DNA of 64,000 bases from Aromatoleum anaerobium (GCF_012910705.2 NZ_WTVG02000038.1:372001-436000), one strand, 5' to 3'; counted from the stretch's first letter, positions 8,751 through 18,999 are shown. The notes: generated from the letters alone by a model not told the origin. A program made the numbers and translations.

Positions 8751-9632
8751 ATGCCCCCGCACATGATCCAGCCGAAGAACGTCTGCGTCCTCGTTGCCGA
8801 AGTGCCCGGAAGACGGCACCTTGTCGAGGCTCTCGGCGCGCACGAGGTCAACCACGCGGTCGAGCGTTGCATGCACCGCATCGAGCGGGCCGTCGAGGCG
8901 AACGCCGGAGCCCGGGTGCGCCGCGAAGCGGCACGCGCATGCGCGACGTTCGAACGCTGCGACGCCGCGATCCTCGCCGCCTGCGAAATGCTCGAGCGCG
9001 TCGAAAGCCTGCCGCCGCTGCGCGGCCTGCGCATGACGATCCGGGTCGGAGTGCACTATGGCGCGGCGGCATCGCCGTGCCAGCCGGTCAGCGCGGACGA
9101 GGCGCTCGCGATGCGCCTCGCCGATACCGCGAAACCCGGCCACATCCTCGCCAGCAATGCGGTCGTGATGCAGCTGTCGCATGGCGTCCGCCATCTCGCC
9201 TGCAACACGCCGCTGCCGGACCCGGCGCTCGACGGCCTGGGTTGGCCGGTGTTCGAGATCGTGCGGTATTCCGGCACGATCACTTCGATCCCGGCTGCGG
9301 AGCGAATCTCGCAACGGCTGAGGATCCATCACCAGCAGGACGTGCTGTTCGTCGAGGAGAACCGCCCGGTGGTGCTGCTGGGGCGCGAGATCGGCAACGA
9401 CATCGTCATCATCGACCGGCGCACCTCGCGCCAGCACGCGCGCATCGAGCGCCGGCGCGAAGGTTTCGTCCTGATCGACCAGAGCACCAACGGCACGTAC
9501 GTCGCCGAAAATGGCGGCGCCGAGCAGTGCATCAAGGCCGGCGAACTGGCGCTGATCGGCCCGGGCCGCATCGGCTGCGGCTTCTCGGCGAACGACATCG
9601 AGCGCGACCTGGCGTTTTTCGAGATCGTCTAG
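8751..9632 (+). CDS. FHA-domain protein with N-terminal class III cyclase-like domain
   Basis: 293 residues. Residues 1-165 resemble a class III adenylate/guanylate cyclase homology domain (RMTIRVGVHYGAA, MRLADTAKPGHILAS), but I do not see the metal-binding aspartate pair, so it is probably not catalytic. The C-terminal forkhead-associated domain (LLGREIGNDIVIIDRRTSRQHARIE, STNGTYV) is complete and should bind phosphothreonine peptides. A Ser/Thr kinase is encoded elsewhere in the window (34752) and could be a partner, but nothing links them here. ATG 8763 is an alternative start. Confidence 0.8.
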   Translation: MPPHMIQPKNVCVLVAEVPGRRHLVEALGAHEVNHAVERCMHRIERAVEANAGARVRREAARACATFERCDAAILAACEMLERVESLPPLRGLRMTIRVGVHYGAAASPCQPVSADEALAMRLADTAKPGHILASNAVVMQLSHGVRHLACNTPLPDPALDGLGWPVFEIVRYSGTITSIPAAERISQRLRIHHQQDVLFVEENRPVVLLGREIGNDIVIIDRRTSRQHARIERRREGFVLIDQSTNGTYVAENGGAEQCIKAGELALIGPGRIGCGFSANDIERDLAFFEIV

Positions 9633-9688
9633 GCGGCCGCGCCCGGCAACCGCTCACGACCTTCTTACGTCCGTTCCCGCACCCGCCG

Positions 9689-10108
9689 ATGAGCTTCCTT
9701 TCGCTGCTCGACCCCGGCCCCGAAGCGGGCCTCGCGGCACTGTTCGTATCGAGCTTTCTTTCCGCGACGCTGCTGCCGGGCGGATCGGAGCTCGTGCTCG
9801 CCGGCGTGCTCACGCTGCGGCCCGGGCAGCTCGTCGCCGCGCTGACGCTCGCGACGCTCGGCAACACGCTCGGCGGCATGAGCACCTGGGCGCTCGCCCG
9901 GCTGCTGCCCGGAAAGGCGGACACGGGCCGGCTCGCCTGGGTGCGCCATCACGGCGCGCCGATCCTGCTGCTGTCGTGGGCGCCGGTGATCGGCGACGCC
10001 CTGTGCGCCGCGGCGGGCTGGCTGCGCCTCGCGTGGCTGCCGTGCCTGCTGTGGATGGCGGCGGGCAAGCTGCTACGCTACGCGCTCGTCGCCTTCGCCG
10101 TCCTGTGA
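9689..10108 (+). CDS. YqaA-like small membrane protein (DedA-related)
   Basis: 139 residues with three to four hydrophobic segments and the sequence SSFLSATLLPGGSELVLAG, typical of YqaA proteins of the SNARE-associated/DedA (VTT) superfamily. TLGNTLGGMSTWALAR and the WAPVIGD segment also match. The function of the family is not settled; DedA relatives are linked to lipid flipping. The start is the only in-frame ATG before the conserved region. Confidence 0.8.
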   Translation: MSFLSLLDPGPEAGLAALFVSSFLSATLLPGGSELVLAGVLTLRPGQLVAALTLATLGNTLGGMSTWALARLLPGKADTGRLAWVRHHGAPILLLSWAPVIGDALCAAAGWLRLAWLPCLLWMAAGKLLRYALVAFAVL

Positions 10109-10308
10109 ACCCGCCTCGTGCACGACGCCGGCGTCTCCGCGGACTGTCACCCGAAGTCTTCAGGACCCCTCGAGCCCGATTGACGCCACGATACAAGCTG
10201 CTTGAAAATCAAGCCCCTATGCAGCGCAGGGACTTGACCGGCGTTCGTATTGCACCGCCGTAAGCTACAATTTGCGGCTTCCCCGCCGTCCTGGTATCGG
10301 AACATCTG

Positions 10309-13300
10309 ATGACTCAACGCCTGCGCGAGATTCCTTATAACTACACGTCGTTCTCCGACCGCGAGATCGTCATCCGCCTGCTCGGCGCCGACGCCTGGCA
10401 CGCGCTCGATGCGCTGCGCGAGGAGCGCGTCACCGGGCGCTCGGCGCGGATGCTCTACGAAGTGCTCGGCGACATCTGGGTCGTGCAGCGCAATCCCTAC
10501 CTCCAGGACGACCTGCTGGGGAACCCGGAGCGGCGCCGCGCGCTGATCGAGGCGCTGCACCACCGGCTGCGCGAAGTCGAGAAGCGCCGCGAGGAAAGCG
10601 CGGCGCAGGACCCGGAACGCAGCGACAAGGTCGCGCGCCTGATCGAGTCGGCGCACGACGCGGTCGACCGCTTCGCGCAGTTCTTCAGCGACACCGAGGT
10701 GCTGCGCAAGAAGACGCTGAAGACGCTGACGCGCCACACCGCGCGCGACAACATCTGCTTCGACGGCCACGCACGCGTCTCGCACGTCACCGACGCGACC
10801 GACTGGCGCGTCGAATACCCCTTCGTCGTCCTCTACCCGGACACCGAAGAAGAGATGGCGCCGCTCGTGAAGTGCTGCATCGAGCTCGGCCTGACGATCA
10901 TCCCGCGCGGCGGCGGCACCGGCTACACCGGCGGCGCGGTGCCGCTCGATGCGCGCTCGGCCGTCATCAACACCGAAAAGCTGATCGCGCTCGGCCCGGT
11001 CGAGGAACTCGCCCTGCCAGGCGCCGATGGCAGCGAAGGCACGCGCTACGCGACGATCCGCACCGGCGCCGGCGTCGTCACCGAGCGCGTCGCCGAAGCG
11101 GCGGCGGCGGCCGGCCGCGTGTTCGCCGTCGACCCGACTTCGGCCAGCGCGTCGTGCATCGGCGGCAACATCGCGATGAACGCCGGCGGCAAGAAGGCCG
11201 TGCTGTGGGGCACTGCGCTCGACAACCTGGCGTGGTGGAAGATGGTCACGCCCGACGGCGACTGGCTCGAAGTCGAGCGGCTCGACCACAACTTCGGCAA
11301 GATCCACGAGCAGGAGACGGTCCGCTTCCGCCTGCGCCGGTTCGACCCGAGCGGCAGAAAGCGGACCGGCGAGGAGATCCTGACGCTGCCCGGCGCATCC
11401 TGCCGCAAGGTCGGCCTCGGCAAGGACGTCACCGACAAGTTCCTCGGCGGCGTGCCGGGCGTACAGAAGGAAGGCACCGACGGCCTGATCGTCGCCGCGC
11501 GCTGGGTGCTGCACAAGATGCCGCCGGTGACGCGCACGGTGTGCCTGGAGTTCTTCGGCCAGGTGCGCGAAGCGGTGCCGGCGATCGTCGAGATCACCGA
11601 CTGGTTCAAGCCCGGCAAGGATGGCGAGCGCCTCGGCGTGCAGCTCGCCGGCCTCGAGCACCTCGACGAGCGCTACGTGAACGCGGTCGGCTACACGACG
11701 AAGGCGAAGCGCCACGGCCGGCCGAAGATGGTGCTGATCGGCGACATCGTCGGCCACGACGACGCGGCGGTGATGACCGCCGCGTCGGAAGTCGTGCGCA
11801 TGTGCAACGTGCGCGGCGCCGAAGGCTTCATCGCGGCCAGCCCCGAGCAGAGGAAGCGTTTCTGGCTCGACCGCTCGCGCACCGCGGCGATCTCGCGCCA
11901 CACCAACGCGTTCAAGGTCAACGAGGACGTCGTGATCCCCTTGCCGCGCATGGGCGACTACTGCGACGGCATCGAGCGCATCAACATCGAGCTGTCCACG
12001 CGCAACAAGCTCGAACTGTGCGACGCGCTGACCGGCCTGCTCGCCGGCGAGCTGCCGCTCGACCAGGGCGACGCGAACCTCGCGAGCGACGAGCTGATCG
12101 GCGACCGCCGCCAGGCCGCGGTCGACTACATCGCGAGCGTGCGGCGCCGCTGGCAGTGGCTGCTCGACAACCTCGACCTGCCGCTGGCGCAGGCCGAAGC
12201 GCAGTTCGACGAATTCGGCATCCACGCCGGCGAGCTGACCAACCGCGCCGCGAACCCCAAGCTCTTCCACCGCCTGCAGGACTATTCGGTGCGCACGTCG
12301 TGGAAGACCGAGCTCAAGCCGCGGCTCGACAAAATCTTCGACGGCGCGGTGTTCCGCCCGATCGTCGCGCGCATCGAGGAAGTGCACAAGGAAGTGCTGC
12401 GCGGGCGCGTGTTCGTCGCGCTGCACATGCACGCCGGCGACGGCAACGTGCATACCAACATCCCGGTCAACTCCGACCACTACGCGATGCTGCAGACGGC
12501 GAACCGTGCCGTCGACCGCATCATGGCGCTCGCCCGCTCGCTCGACGGCGTGATCTCCGGCGAGCACGGCATCGGCATCACCAAGCTCGACTATCTCACC
12601 GACGCCGAGATGGCGAACTTCTGGGAGTACAAGCGCCGCGTGGACCCGCAAGGGCACTTCAACCGCGGCAAGCTGATGCGTGGGCTGGGCACGATCACCG
12701 GCAACCTCGACAACGCCTACACGCCGAGCTTCAACCTGATGGGCCACGAGTCGCTGATCATGGAGCAGACCGAGATCGGCGACATCGCGCACGACATCAA
12801 GGACTGCCTGCGCTGCGGCAAGTGCAAGCCGGTGTGCTCGACGCACGTGCCGCGCGCGAACCTCCTGTACAGCCCGCGCAACAAGATCCTCAGCACGTCG
12901 CTGCTCGTCGAAGCGATGCTGTACGAGGAGCAGACGCGGCGCGGCGTGTCGCTCGCGCACTGGGCCGAGTTCGAGGACGTCGCCGACCACTGCACGGTGT
13001 GCCACAAGTGCGAGAAACCCTGTCCGGTCGATATCGACTTCGGCGACGTGTCGATCAAGATGCGCAACCTCTTGAGGAAGCAGGGCAAGAAGTCCTTCAA
13101 CCCCGGCAAGGCCGCGGCGATGGCGTTCCTGACGGCGAAGGACCCGGCGACGATCAAGCTGATCCGCACCGGCATGATCGAATGGGGCTACAAGGCGCAG
13201 CGGCTCGCGCACCAGGTCGGCAAGTCGCTCGGCCTCGTCCAGCAACAGGTCAAGCAACCGCCGGCGACGCTCGGCAAGGCGCCGCTGCGCGCGCAGGTGA

Positions 13301-14208
13301 TCCACTTCATCAACAAGCCGATGCCCGGCAAGCTGCCCAAGCGCACCAGCCGCGCGCTGCTCGACATCGAGGACGCCAACGTCATCCCGGTGATCCGCGA
13401 CCCGCACCTGAAGCGCGACGACTCGGAAGCGGTGTTCTATTTTCCCGGCTGCGGCTCCGAGCGCCTGTTCAGCCAGGTCGGCCTCGCGACGCAGGCGATG
13501 CTGTACCAGGTCGGCGCAACGACGGTGCTGCCGCCGGGGTATCTGTGCTGCGGCTACCCGCAGACCTCGGCCGGCGAGGACGACAAGGGCCAGCAGATCA
13601 CGACCGACAACCGCGTGCTGTTCCACCGCGTCGCGAACACGCTGAACTACCTCGACATCAAGACCGTGATCGTGTCCTGCGGCACCTGCATGGACCAGCT
13701 GCAGAAATACCAGTTCGAGCAGATCTTCCCCGGCTGCCGGCTGCTCGACATCCACGAGTACCTGATGGAGAAAGGCGTCAAGCTCGACGGCGTCACCGGC
13801 ACGAAGTACATGTACCACGAGCCGTGCCACACGCCGATGAAAGTGCATTCGGGCATCAAGGTCGCAAACGCCTTGATGGGCACGCGCGTCGACCTCAACG
13901 ACCGCTGCTGCGGCGAATCCGGCACGCTCGCGGTCGCGCGGCCGGACATCTCGACGCAGGTGCGCTTCCGCAAGCAGGAAGAGATCGAGAAAGGCGCCGC
14001 GGCGCTGCGCGATGGCGCAGCCCCGGTGAAGATCCTGACGTCGTGCCCGTCGTGCCTGCAGGGCCTGTCCCGCTACGCCAACGACGGCGGCGGCGTCGAA
14101 GCCGACTACATCGTCGTCGAGATGGCGAAGCACCTGCTCGGCGACAACTGGATGCCGGACTACGTGCAGCGCGCGAACAGCGGCGGCATCGAGCGCGTGC
14201 TGCTGTAA
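10309..14208 (+). CDS. Large FAD-linked oxidoreductase with Fe-S and CCG domains
   Basis: 1299 residues. After a roughly 150-residue N-terminal region (DUF3683-like) comes an FAD_binding_4 domain ([14 protein letters not shown] near 203), then the FAD-oxidase C-terminal domain ([12 protein letters not shown]). Two ferredoxin-type 4Fe-4S motifs follow ([11 protein letters not shown] and [12 protein letters not shown]), then two cysteine-rich CCG domains (CCGYP and CCGESG). The layout is that of D-lactate/glycolate-type dehydrogenases fused to their electron-transfer subunits; the substrate is unknown. A TACAAT -10-like hexamer lies at 10266-10271. Strong GC bias creates long false ORFs on the opposite strand. 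Confidence 0.92.
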   Translation: MTQRLREIPYNYTSFSDREIVIRLLGADAWHALDALREERVTGRSARMLYEVLGDIWVVQRNPYLQDDLLGNPERRRALIEALHHRLREVEKRREESAAQDPERSDKVARLIESAHDAVDRFAQFFSDTEVLRKKTLKTLTRHTARDNICFDGHARVSHVTDATDWRVEYPFVVLYPDTEEEMAPLVKCCIELGLTIIPRGGGTGYTGGAVPLDARSAVINTEKLIALGPVEELALPGADGSEGTRYATIRTGAGVVTERVAEAAAAAGRVFAVDPTSASASCIGGNIAMNAGGKKAVLWGTALDNLAWWKMVTPDGDWLEVERLDHNFGKIHEQETVRFRLRRFDPSGRKRTGEEILTLPGASCRKVGLGKDVTDKFLGGVPGVQKEGTDGLIVAARWVLHKMPPVTRTVCLEFFGQVREAVPAIVEITDWFKPGKDGERLGVQLAGLEHLDERYVNAVGYTTKAKRHGRPKMVLIGDIVGHDDAAVMTAASEVVRMCNVRGAEGFIAASPEQRKRFWLDRSRTAAISRHTNAFKVNEDVVIPLPRMGDYCDGIERINIELSTRNKLELCDALTGLLAGELPLDQGDANLASDELIGDRRQAAVDYIASVRRRWQWLLDNLDLPLAQAEAQFDEFGIHAGELTNRAANPKLFHRLQDYSVRTSWKTELKPRLDKIFDGAVFRPIVARIEEVHKEVLRGRVFVALHMHAGDGNVHTNIPVNSDHYAMLQTANRAVDRIMALARSLDGVISGEHGIGITKLDYLTDAEMANFWEYKRRVDPQGHFNRGKLMRGLGTITGNLDNAYTPSFNLMGHESLIMEQTEIGDIAHDIKDCLRCGKCKPVCSTHVPRANLLYSPRNKILSTSLLVEAMLYEEQTRRGVSLAHWAEFEDVADHCTVCHKCEKPCPVDIDFGDVSIKMRNLLRKQGKKSFNPGKAAAMAFLTAKDPATIKLIRTGMIEWGYKAQRLAHQVGKSLGLVQQQVKQPPATLGKAPLRAQVIHFINKPMPGKLPKRTSRALLDIEDANVIPVIRDPHLKRDDSEAVFYFPGCGSERLFSQVGLATQAMLYQVGATTVLPPGYLCCGYPQTSAGEDDKGQQITTDNRVLFHRVANTLNYLDIKTVIVSCGTCMDQLQKYQFEQIFPGCRLLDIHEYLMEKGVKLDGVTGTKYMYHEPCHTPMKVHSGIKVANALMGTRVDLNDRCCGESGTLAVARPDISTQVRFRKQEEIEKGAAALRDGAAPVKILTSCPSCLQGLSRYANDGGGVEADYIVVEMAKHLLGDNWMPDYVQRANSGGIERVLL

Positions 14209-14233
14209 GGCTCGGCGGGACGGGACGGTAGGG

Positions 14234-14276
14234 CGGAAAACGAAGTTTCGGCGTAGCCAAAAGCGCAGCGCCTTCC
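14234..14276 (+). repeat. Interspersed intergenic repeat, copy 1
   Basis: A 43-base stretch starting CGGAAAACGAAGT and ending CTTCC matches, with a few substitutions and a 3-base length difference, the stretch at 49723-49762. Both copies sit just downstream of a plus-strand gene and in the same orientation. The rest of 14209-14482 shows no coding potential. Confidence 0.6.
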
Positions 14277-14482
14277 GCATGCCTGCCCGCCGTCCACTCC
14301 CGCCGACTTGACCCCGTGTTTCCGCGTATTTTCCTCCGCCTGTCGACGCCCTTGACACTCGCCGCGCCGGACGCCTCAGCCCAAAAGCCGATGCCCTGAC
14401 GAATCAAACGCTTGCAGCCTGCGGAATCGAACTTGCTTTATGGCAATCGACATATGCCGATAACGTGCACGAGAGATGACAA

Positions 14483-15196
14483 ATGAAGGCAAGCCGGTTC
14501 CCGTCGAAGATGCGCGTCGCGATCAGCGGCGTGCTGGCGAGTCTGTCGCTGCTGCTGGCCGCGGCCCCGCATCCTGCCGGCGCCGTGACGCTGCAGATCG
14601 ATCCGGCGCAAAGCCAGGTTCACTACAGTGCGAAGATGTCCTTCTGTTTTCCCGACGCCTCGGGGCAGACCGTCTGCCCGCCGGCCAACGAAATCTACGC
14701 GATCAGCGGCCAGGTCGATCTCGAGGTGATCCCGCAATACCTGAGCTCCGGCGACCTCGATCCGTACCGCTACCTGCTGAGCCTCACGCCGGTCGGCATT
14801 GCTTCGGACGCGGTGGCGAGCGGCCTGAAGTTCGGCACGGTGCTGGGCCTGCTGAACGACGACGGCACCTTCGCCACCCTGGTGGGAGACCCGTTCTGCT
14901 CCGTTCCTTTTCCCGACACCTTCGCCGGCTGCTTCATAATGGTGACCTTCGAGACAAGCGGAGCGAGCGGAACCTGGGACGGTCAGACGCTGAACTGGAC
15001 CGGATACCAGACATCGTTCTTCGCCGACTTCGATTACACGATCACCGCTGTTGTCGCGTCGGTGCCGGAACCCGGCACCCTGCTGTTGACGCTGCCGGCG
15101 CTGATCGGATTGTTCGGCCGCAAAATCCCGCTGCACCGCCGCCGGCCGTCCTGCCCGACGACGGGAATCCCCTCGAATTCGCCGCAGCAAGCGTAG
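14483..15196 (+). CDS. PEP-CTERM sorting domain protein
   Basis: 237 residues. An N-terminal signal peptide ends at about residue 34 (LLLAAAPHPAGA). The exported middle part has cysteines and many beta-type residues. Near residue 193 is the sorting signal VPEPGTLLL, a hydrophobic helix, and a basic run (HRRRP), the signature for processing by exosortase. PEP-CTERM proteins are found in bacteria with exopolysaccharide and EpsH-type exosortase. Unusually, about 18 residues continue after the basic cluster, whereas such proteins normally stop there. The role of the exported domain is unknown. Confidence 0.85.
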   Translation: MKASRFPSKMRVAISGVLASLSLLLAAAPHPAGAVTLQIDPAQSQVHYSAKMSFCFPDASGQTVCPPANEIYAISGQVDLEVIPQYLSSGDLDPYRYLLSLTPVGIASDAVASGLKFGTVLGLLNDDGTFATLVGDPFCSVPFPDTFAGCFIMVTFETSGASGTWDGQTLNWTGYQTSFFADFDYTITAVVASVPEPGTLLLTLPALIGLFGRKIPLHRRRPSCPTTGIPSNSPQQA

Positions 15197-15409
15197 TGCG
15201 AAAAGCCGCCACGCCCGCATCCCTTGCCCGCCGCCTGCCGATTTTCGCCCTGGCTCACTGCCGCTCTCGTCGATACGGCGACCCTGACGAATAATCCGGA
15301 AAGGGATGATGCTGCATTGCAAGACCCCTGGTTTTCGGGTTTTCCCGCACGGGCCGGCGCGCCGCCATGGACTATATATGGAAACACACGCCCTTGCGGA
15401 GGCGAGATC

Positions 15410-16695
15410 ATGCGCACCCCAGTCTTCCGCGCCGTCCTCACGCGGACCGCACGGGCCTTGGCCGCCCTGGCCCTGATCAGCGGACTTCCCGCCCCCGTCG
15501 ATGCGGAGCAAGGAGTCGGCGGCGCAACGCCCGCCGTCGATGAGTACGTCCTGATCCCGGACCGCGTTTTCGACGGCTACATGATGCGCGAAGGCTATGG
15601 CGTCGCCGTGCGGGGCGCGGTTATCACAGCTGTCAGGCCGGCGGCGACGTTGCCGGCCGCACGCCGTCATGTACTCGCCGGCGCGACCCTGCTTCCCGGC
15701 TTCATCGACCTGCACGGGCACGTTGCCGTCCAGGGCATCCCGCCCGCGACGGTGCTGCGCCACGGCACGACGACGGTGCGCGACCTCACCGGCCCGGCGC
15801 GGGCGCCGGTTGGCGGCAGCGGCAGCCTGCGGCAGCTCACCGCCGGCCCGATCCTCACGGCGCCGCACGGCTATCCGCTGCCGGTGTGGGCCGGGGGTGG
15901 GGACCACGGCCATGGCGACGCCGCCCTCGCGGTCGAAGTCGCAGACGTCGAACAGGCGCTCAAGGTCGTGAACCACCTTGTCGATGCCGGCGCATCCGTG
16001 ATCAAGATCGCCCTCGAACCCGGTGGCTCCCCGGGCGCCCGTGGAGCCAGCACAAAGCCCGTGTTCCGCCTCCGTGGCCGCTGCTCGCGCCCGACGTGCT
16101 GAAGGCAATCGTCCGGGCGGCGCATGAGCGTGGCCGCAAGGTCTCGGCGCACCTCAGCAACGCCACCGGTGCCCGTCTCGCGCTCGACGCCGCGGTCGAC
16201 GAATGGGCGCACATGCCCTGCGAAGCCCTGCCCGAGGACATGATCGCGCGGGCCGCCGATGCCGGCGTGAGGATCGTCGGCACGCTCGACACGCAGTCCC
16301 ACTGCCCCGGCATTCTCGCCAACACCCGCGAATTCGTCGCACGCGGCGGGACTTTGCTCTACGGCACCGACATGGCCCATACCGAGCTGCCTTGGGGCAT
16401 CAACGCCCGCGAACTGGAACTCATGATGCACGCTTCGCACGGCAAGCTGAGCGCCGAGGCCGTCCTGTCAGCCGCCACGGGCAAGGCCGGGGAACATTTG
16501 GGAATGGCTCCTCTCGGGCAACTCGTCCCCGGCGCCCCCGCCGACCTCGTGGCCGTGCGGGGCAACCCGCTGCACGCCCTCAAGCGCCTCGAGTACCCCG
16601 AACTGGTGATCTCGGGCGGCCGATTCGTCGAGGATCGGTTGCGCGGATCGGCAAAGGGAGAGGAGATGCATCCATCCACGAGTAATGTGCATTAG
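15410..16695 (+). pseudogene. Secreted amidohydrolase, frameshifted
   Basis: Two frames together make one amidohydrolase. The first (ATG 15410 after GGAGG at 15398-15402) has a signal peptide (LALISGLPAPVDA) and the metal-binding DLHGHV. The second carries KVSAHLS, TLLYGTDMAHTE and the C-terminal ISGGRFVED. Homologous sequence changes frame in the C run at 16038-16040; adding one C there restores a continuous product (GAPWSQHK). The last codons abut an IS630-family insertion, and the stop uses the insertion's TA junction, so the native C-terminus may also be altered. It could be a sequencing error, but the decayed surroundings favour a true pseudogene. Confidence 0.75.
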
Positions 16696-16708
16696 AGCGG
16701 ATTGCCGA

Positions 16709-17440
16709 TCACTGTAAGTCATAACCGCAGTGTGCGAACCAGCCGCGGGCATCGGCGGCGGTCACCGTGTTGAGGACCCGTTTGAGGGCCTCATCCAGTG
16801 CTTCGCGCGTCCGCGCCTTGGCGGCCCGCAAGGCAGTCTTGAGTTTCGACCAGCACGGTTCGATGGGGGACCAATCCGGGGAATAGGGCGGCAGATAAAG
16901 CAGGTTGGCCTGGGCGCCCTCGATCGCTTCGCGAATGCCTTTGACCTTGTGCGCGCTCAGGTTGTCCATGACGACGATATCACCGGGGGCGAGCGTCGGC
17001 AGCAGCACCTGGTCGACATAAGCTCGAAACACTGCAGCGTCGGTCGGGCCCTCGACAGTCATGACAGCGTCGATGCCTCGGCAGGACACAGCGCCCAGCA
17101 GGGTGACATTGCGACCGTGATTTTTCGGCACCGCGTCGGGCACCCGCTCACCGCGCAGGGCACGGCCGTAATGACGAGTCATCGCAATGTTCACGCCCGA
17201 TTCATCGATGAAGCACAATCGTGACGGGGGATGTTGGGCCACCTCCTCCCGATAAGCCGCGCGCGCTTCAATTACCGAGTCGGCGTCACGTTCCGTCGCA
17301 TGGAGCGTCTTTTTTTTCGCGACAGTTGCATCTGCTTGAGCACCCGACACAGTCGGGGCAAGCCGATAGGAATGTCCAATTCGGTCTTCAGGCGCTGCGC
17401 CAACTCGTTGAGCGTCAGATCGGACTGCGTGTGCAGCCAC
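16709..17440 (-). CDS. IS630 transposase, OrfB (DDE catalytic part)
   Basis: The catalytic frame is meaningful from about 17317 downward; its upstream part in this frame is not protein-like and is probably not translated alone. The DDE triad is visible: Asp in FIDESG, Asp in [10 protein letters not shown], and Glu in [12 protein letters not shown]. It has no strong start of its own, which supports expression as a -1 frameshift fusion with OrfA. Confidence 0.85.
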   Translation of the reverse strand: MAAHAVRSDAQRVGAAPEDRIGHSYRLAPTVSGAQADATVAKKKTLHATERDADSVIEARAAYREEVAQHPPSRLCFIDESGVNIAMTRHYGRALRGERVPDAVPKNHGRNVTLLGAVSCRGIDAVMTVEGPTDAAVFRAYVDQVLLPTLAPGDIVVMDNLSAHKVKGIREAIEGAQANLLYLPPYSPDWSPIEPCWSKLKTALRAAKARTREALDEALKRVLNTVTAADARGWFAHCGYDLQ

Positions 17441-17658
17441 TGCGCCAGACGCTGTCGCGCGGCTTCATCCAGACGCGATCGCTTTCCGCCGGCGTGCGGC
17501 TTTGGCGCCACTGCTCCGGTGCTTCGCAGCCGCATGAAAAGCTTCTCGACAAACGAGATACTGACGCCAAAAAGCTCGGCTACTTGGCGCTGTGAACCCA
17601 CCCCGCGCTCGTACGCATCGACCACTTTCTGGCGCAAATCAATTGAGTAAGGTGCCAT
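17272..17658 (-). CDS. IS630 transposase, OrfA (helix-turn-helix part)
   Basis: 128 residues. The N-terminal helix-turn-helix ([24 protein letters not shown]) recognises the element ends. A winged-helix-like second part ([23 protein letters not shown]) follows. Near its end the frame crosses a run of eight A on the coding strand (17310-17317), where a -1 slip would join it to the catalytic frame and give a product of about 316 residues. Known IS630-family elements use such slippage. Confidence 0.85.
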   Translation of the reverse strand: MAPYSIDLRQKVVDAYERGVGSQRQVAELFGVSISFVEKLFMRLRSTGAVAPKPHAGGKRSRLDEAARQRLAQWLHTQSDLTLNELAQRLKTELDIPIGLPRLCRVLKQMQLSRKKRRSMRRNVTPTR

Positions 17659-17717
17659 TGCCAGACGACCACGCTGGCCGCACTTTGGTTCCTTCTACGC
17701 AAAGCAAAACCGCTCTA

Positions 17718-17911
17718 AGGTAATGACGAATTCGGCGGCGTGAAGGTCGAGATCCCCCCGCCGCATGGATTCCTGAAGGAAACTCAGGGTCTGTGCAGAA
17801 TTGTTCGGTCGGTCATTTTCCGTCCGACGTACTGGCCTGCGTCGCCCCAAGTCACGTTGTAGCGTCTGCAGTCATTGCTTAAAATGACTTCATTGATCAA
17901 TGGAGGCCAGC
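17718..17911. other. Intergenic DNA beside IS630 copy
   Basis: About 190 bases between the insertion and the antitoxin gene. No convincing gene or repeat is visible. It may hold the tail of whatever the insertion interrupted. A GGAGG ribosome site at 17902-17906 belongs to the next gene. Confidence 0.5.
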
Positions 17912-18142
17912 ATGGCGACCATGACCATCCGAAACATCGACGAGCAGCTCAAGGCGCGGCTGCGGGTGCAGGCGGCCATCCACGGCCGGTCGATGGAAGA
18001 TGAAGCCCGTGACATCCTCCGCGCTGCGCTGTCGGTCGAGCCCGTTCGCGGCAGAACCCTGGTGGAGGCCATTCGTGCCAGGATCGAACCGCTGGGGGGT
18101 GTCGAACTCGCTGTTGGCGGCCACGCGCGCGATCTTCGATGA
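17912..18142 (+). CDS. FitA-like ribbon-helix-helix antitoxin, apparently orphan
   Basis: 76 residues beginning MATMTIRNIDEQLKARLR, the RHH DNA-binding strand and helix of FitA/VapB-type antitoxins, followed by HGRSMEDEARDIL. ATG 17912 is preceded by GGAGG. The usual partner, a PIN-domain toxin directly downstream, is absent: no DTNV-type PIN start is seen in any frame after the stop. The C-terminal toxin-binding tail is also not typical, so this is probably a leftover of a damaged toxin-antitoxin pair. Confidence 0.7.
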   Translation: MATMTIRNIDEQLKARLRVQAAIHGRSMEDEARDILRAALSVEPVRGRTLVEAIRARIEPLGGVELAVGGHARDLR

Positions 18143-18228
18143 AGACTTCGCTGGCTGCCGGATACGGTACGCGTGGAACGGGTTTTGCAGGCAAGACCGG
18201 GCTTCTTCAACTGCTACGAGAGTCCACG

Positions 18229-18525
18229 ATGTCGACCCCGCCCCTCACAGATTCAGCGCGGGCTCCGGTTCAGCGATCATCCACCGTGCCCGCGCCCGGA
18301 ACGCAGCCCGACCCGGACCCGAAACCGCACCCGGGTCCGTACCCGGAGCCGAACCCCGATCCTTATCCGAATCCCGCGCCGCCGAAGCCCGAGCCCGTGA
18401 CCGATCCGACGCCGACGCCACCGGCGCCTCAATCAAGCATCCGCAGCAGGATATCGTGCCATTGTGCGGTATCGATCTCACCCAGCTTCCCGGCCAGCCG
18501 AGCCTTGTCAACGCACCGGATCTGA
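18229..18525 (+). CDS. Proline-rich repetitive ORF
   Basis: 98 codons. The middle is a low-complexity Pro-x repeat (PDPDPKPHPGPYPEPNPDPY), while the last 32 codons lie antisense to mazF and look unrelated, as if the original 3' end had been replaced when mazEF arrived. No domain is recognisable and no strong ribosome site precedes ATG 18229. It may be a decayed fragment of a longer proline-rich protein or chance coding from a GC-rich repeat. Confidence 0.35.
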   Translation: MSTPPLTDSARAPVQRSSTVPAPGTQPDPDPKPHPGPYPEPNPDPYPNPAPPKPEPVTDPTPTPPAPQSSIRSRISCHCAVSISPSFPASRALSTHRI

Positions 18526-18755
18526 TCGAGCAGGATACGCGCCGGCTTGCCATCGAACACCAATTCAGGCCGGCAACCAAGCGATTGCCCCTTGCTGGTG
18601 ATCGGCGCCACAATCACCCGTGGCAGGGCCGCGTTCATGTCATCTGGCGACACCACCAGCGCCGGGCGGGTTTTCTGGATCTCGGTCCCGACAGTGGGGT
18701 CAAGGTTAACCCAGTAAACTTCGCCGCGGCGCACCTTGGCGCCTGCCTTCACCAT
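18429..18755 (-). CDS. mazF: MazF/PemK-family mRNA interferase toxin
   Basis: 108 residues. RRGEVYWVNLDPTVGTEIQKTRPALVVSPDDMN is the conserved N-terminal core (beta strand, loop, PALVVS) of MazF endoribonucleases, followed by VIVAPITSK and LDQIRCVDKARL. It cleaves RNA when the antitoxin is lost. It overlaps the end of mazE by 7 bases, as expected for a coupled toxin-antitoxin operon. The key Arg (TRP) and Thr/Ser residues are present, so it should be active. Confidence 0.93.
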   Translation of the reverse strand: MVKAGAKVRRGEVYWVNLDPTVGTEIQKTRPALVVSPDDMNAALPRVIVAPITSKGQSLGCRPELVFDGKPARILLDQIRCVDKARLAGKLGEIDTAQWHDILLRMLD

Positions 18756-18985
18756 TCCCAGTCTCCGGTATCCGCCTCAACCGGCAATCCGTTCCACGCA
18801 TCGGTATCGGCCTCGGGGCGATACCCATCGAACCATCCGGCACGCGACACTCGAACCGGTTCGATGATGATGCGTGCGCCCTCCAGGCGCATCTCGACTT
18901 CATCACCGATTTTGCACTCTGCGAGTAGCAGCGACGGGATGAGTACCCCGCGAGAATTGCCGATCTTTCTGACTGTCGTGCGCAT
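18749..18985 (-). CDS. mazE: MazE-family (AbrB-type) antitoxin
   Basis: 78 residues. The N-terminal swapped-hairpin AbrB domain (RKIGNSRGVLIPSLLL) binds DNA. The acidic Trp-rich tail (DAWNGLPVEADTGDWEW) should occupy the MazF active site. An AAGGAGG ribosome site precedes ATG 18985. It is the first gene of the mazEF pair, directly downstream of a perfect palindrome that is probably its own operator. Confidence 0.93.
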   Translation of the reverse strand: MRTTVRKIGNSRGVLIPSLLLAECKIGDEVEMRLEGARIIIEPVRVSRAGWFDGYRPEADTDAWNGLPVEADTGDWEW

Positions 18986-18999
18986 GGCGCCCTCCTTTT

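Larger units (their letters stand above)
16695..17715 (-). mobile_element. IS630-family insertion sequence (1)
   Basis: A 1021-base element bounded by inverted ends GAGCGG(A/T)TT and flanked by TA dinucleotides at 16693-16694 and 17716-17717, the target preference of IS630/Tc1-mariner elements. It contains two overlapping minus-strand transposase frames. It has inserted at the very end of the amidohydrolase remnant. Confidence 0.85.

Noticed and set aside
10234-10271. Promoter TTGACC ... TACAAT upstream of the FAD oxidoreductase
   Set aside because: The spacer would be 26 bases, too long for a sigma-70 promoter; only the -10-like hexamer is noted.
10147-14358. Very long minus-strand ORF (over 1400 codons) opposite the FAD oxidoreductase
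   Set aside because: It has no recognisable domains and is Arg/Ala/His-rich. It mirrors the strongly GC-biased third codon positions of the real plus-strand gene, which has full domain support.
18143-18428. FitB-type PIN toxin after the FitA-like antitoxin
   Set aside because: No PIN-domain start or acidic motifs in any frame; the DNA is a proline-rich repeat.
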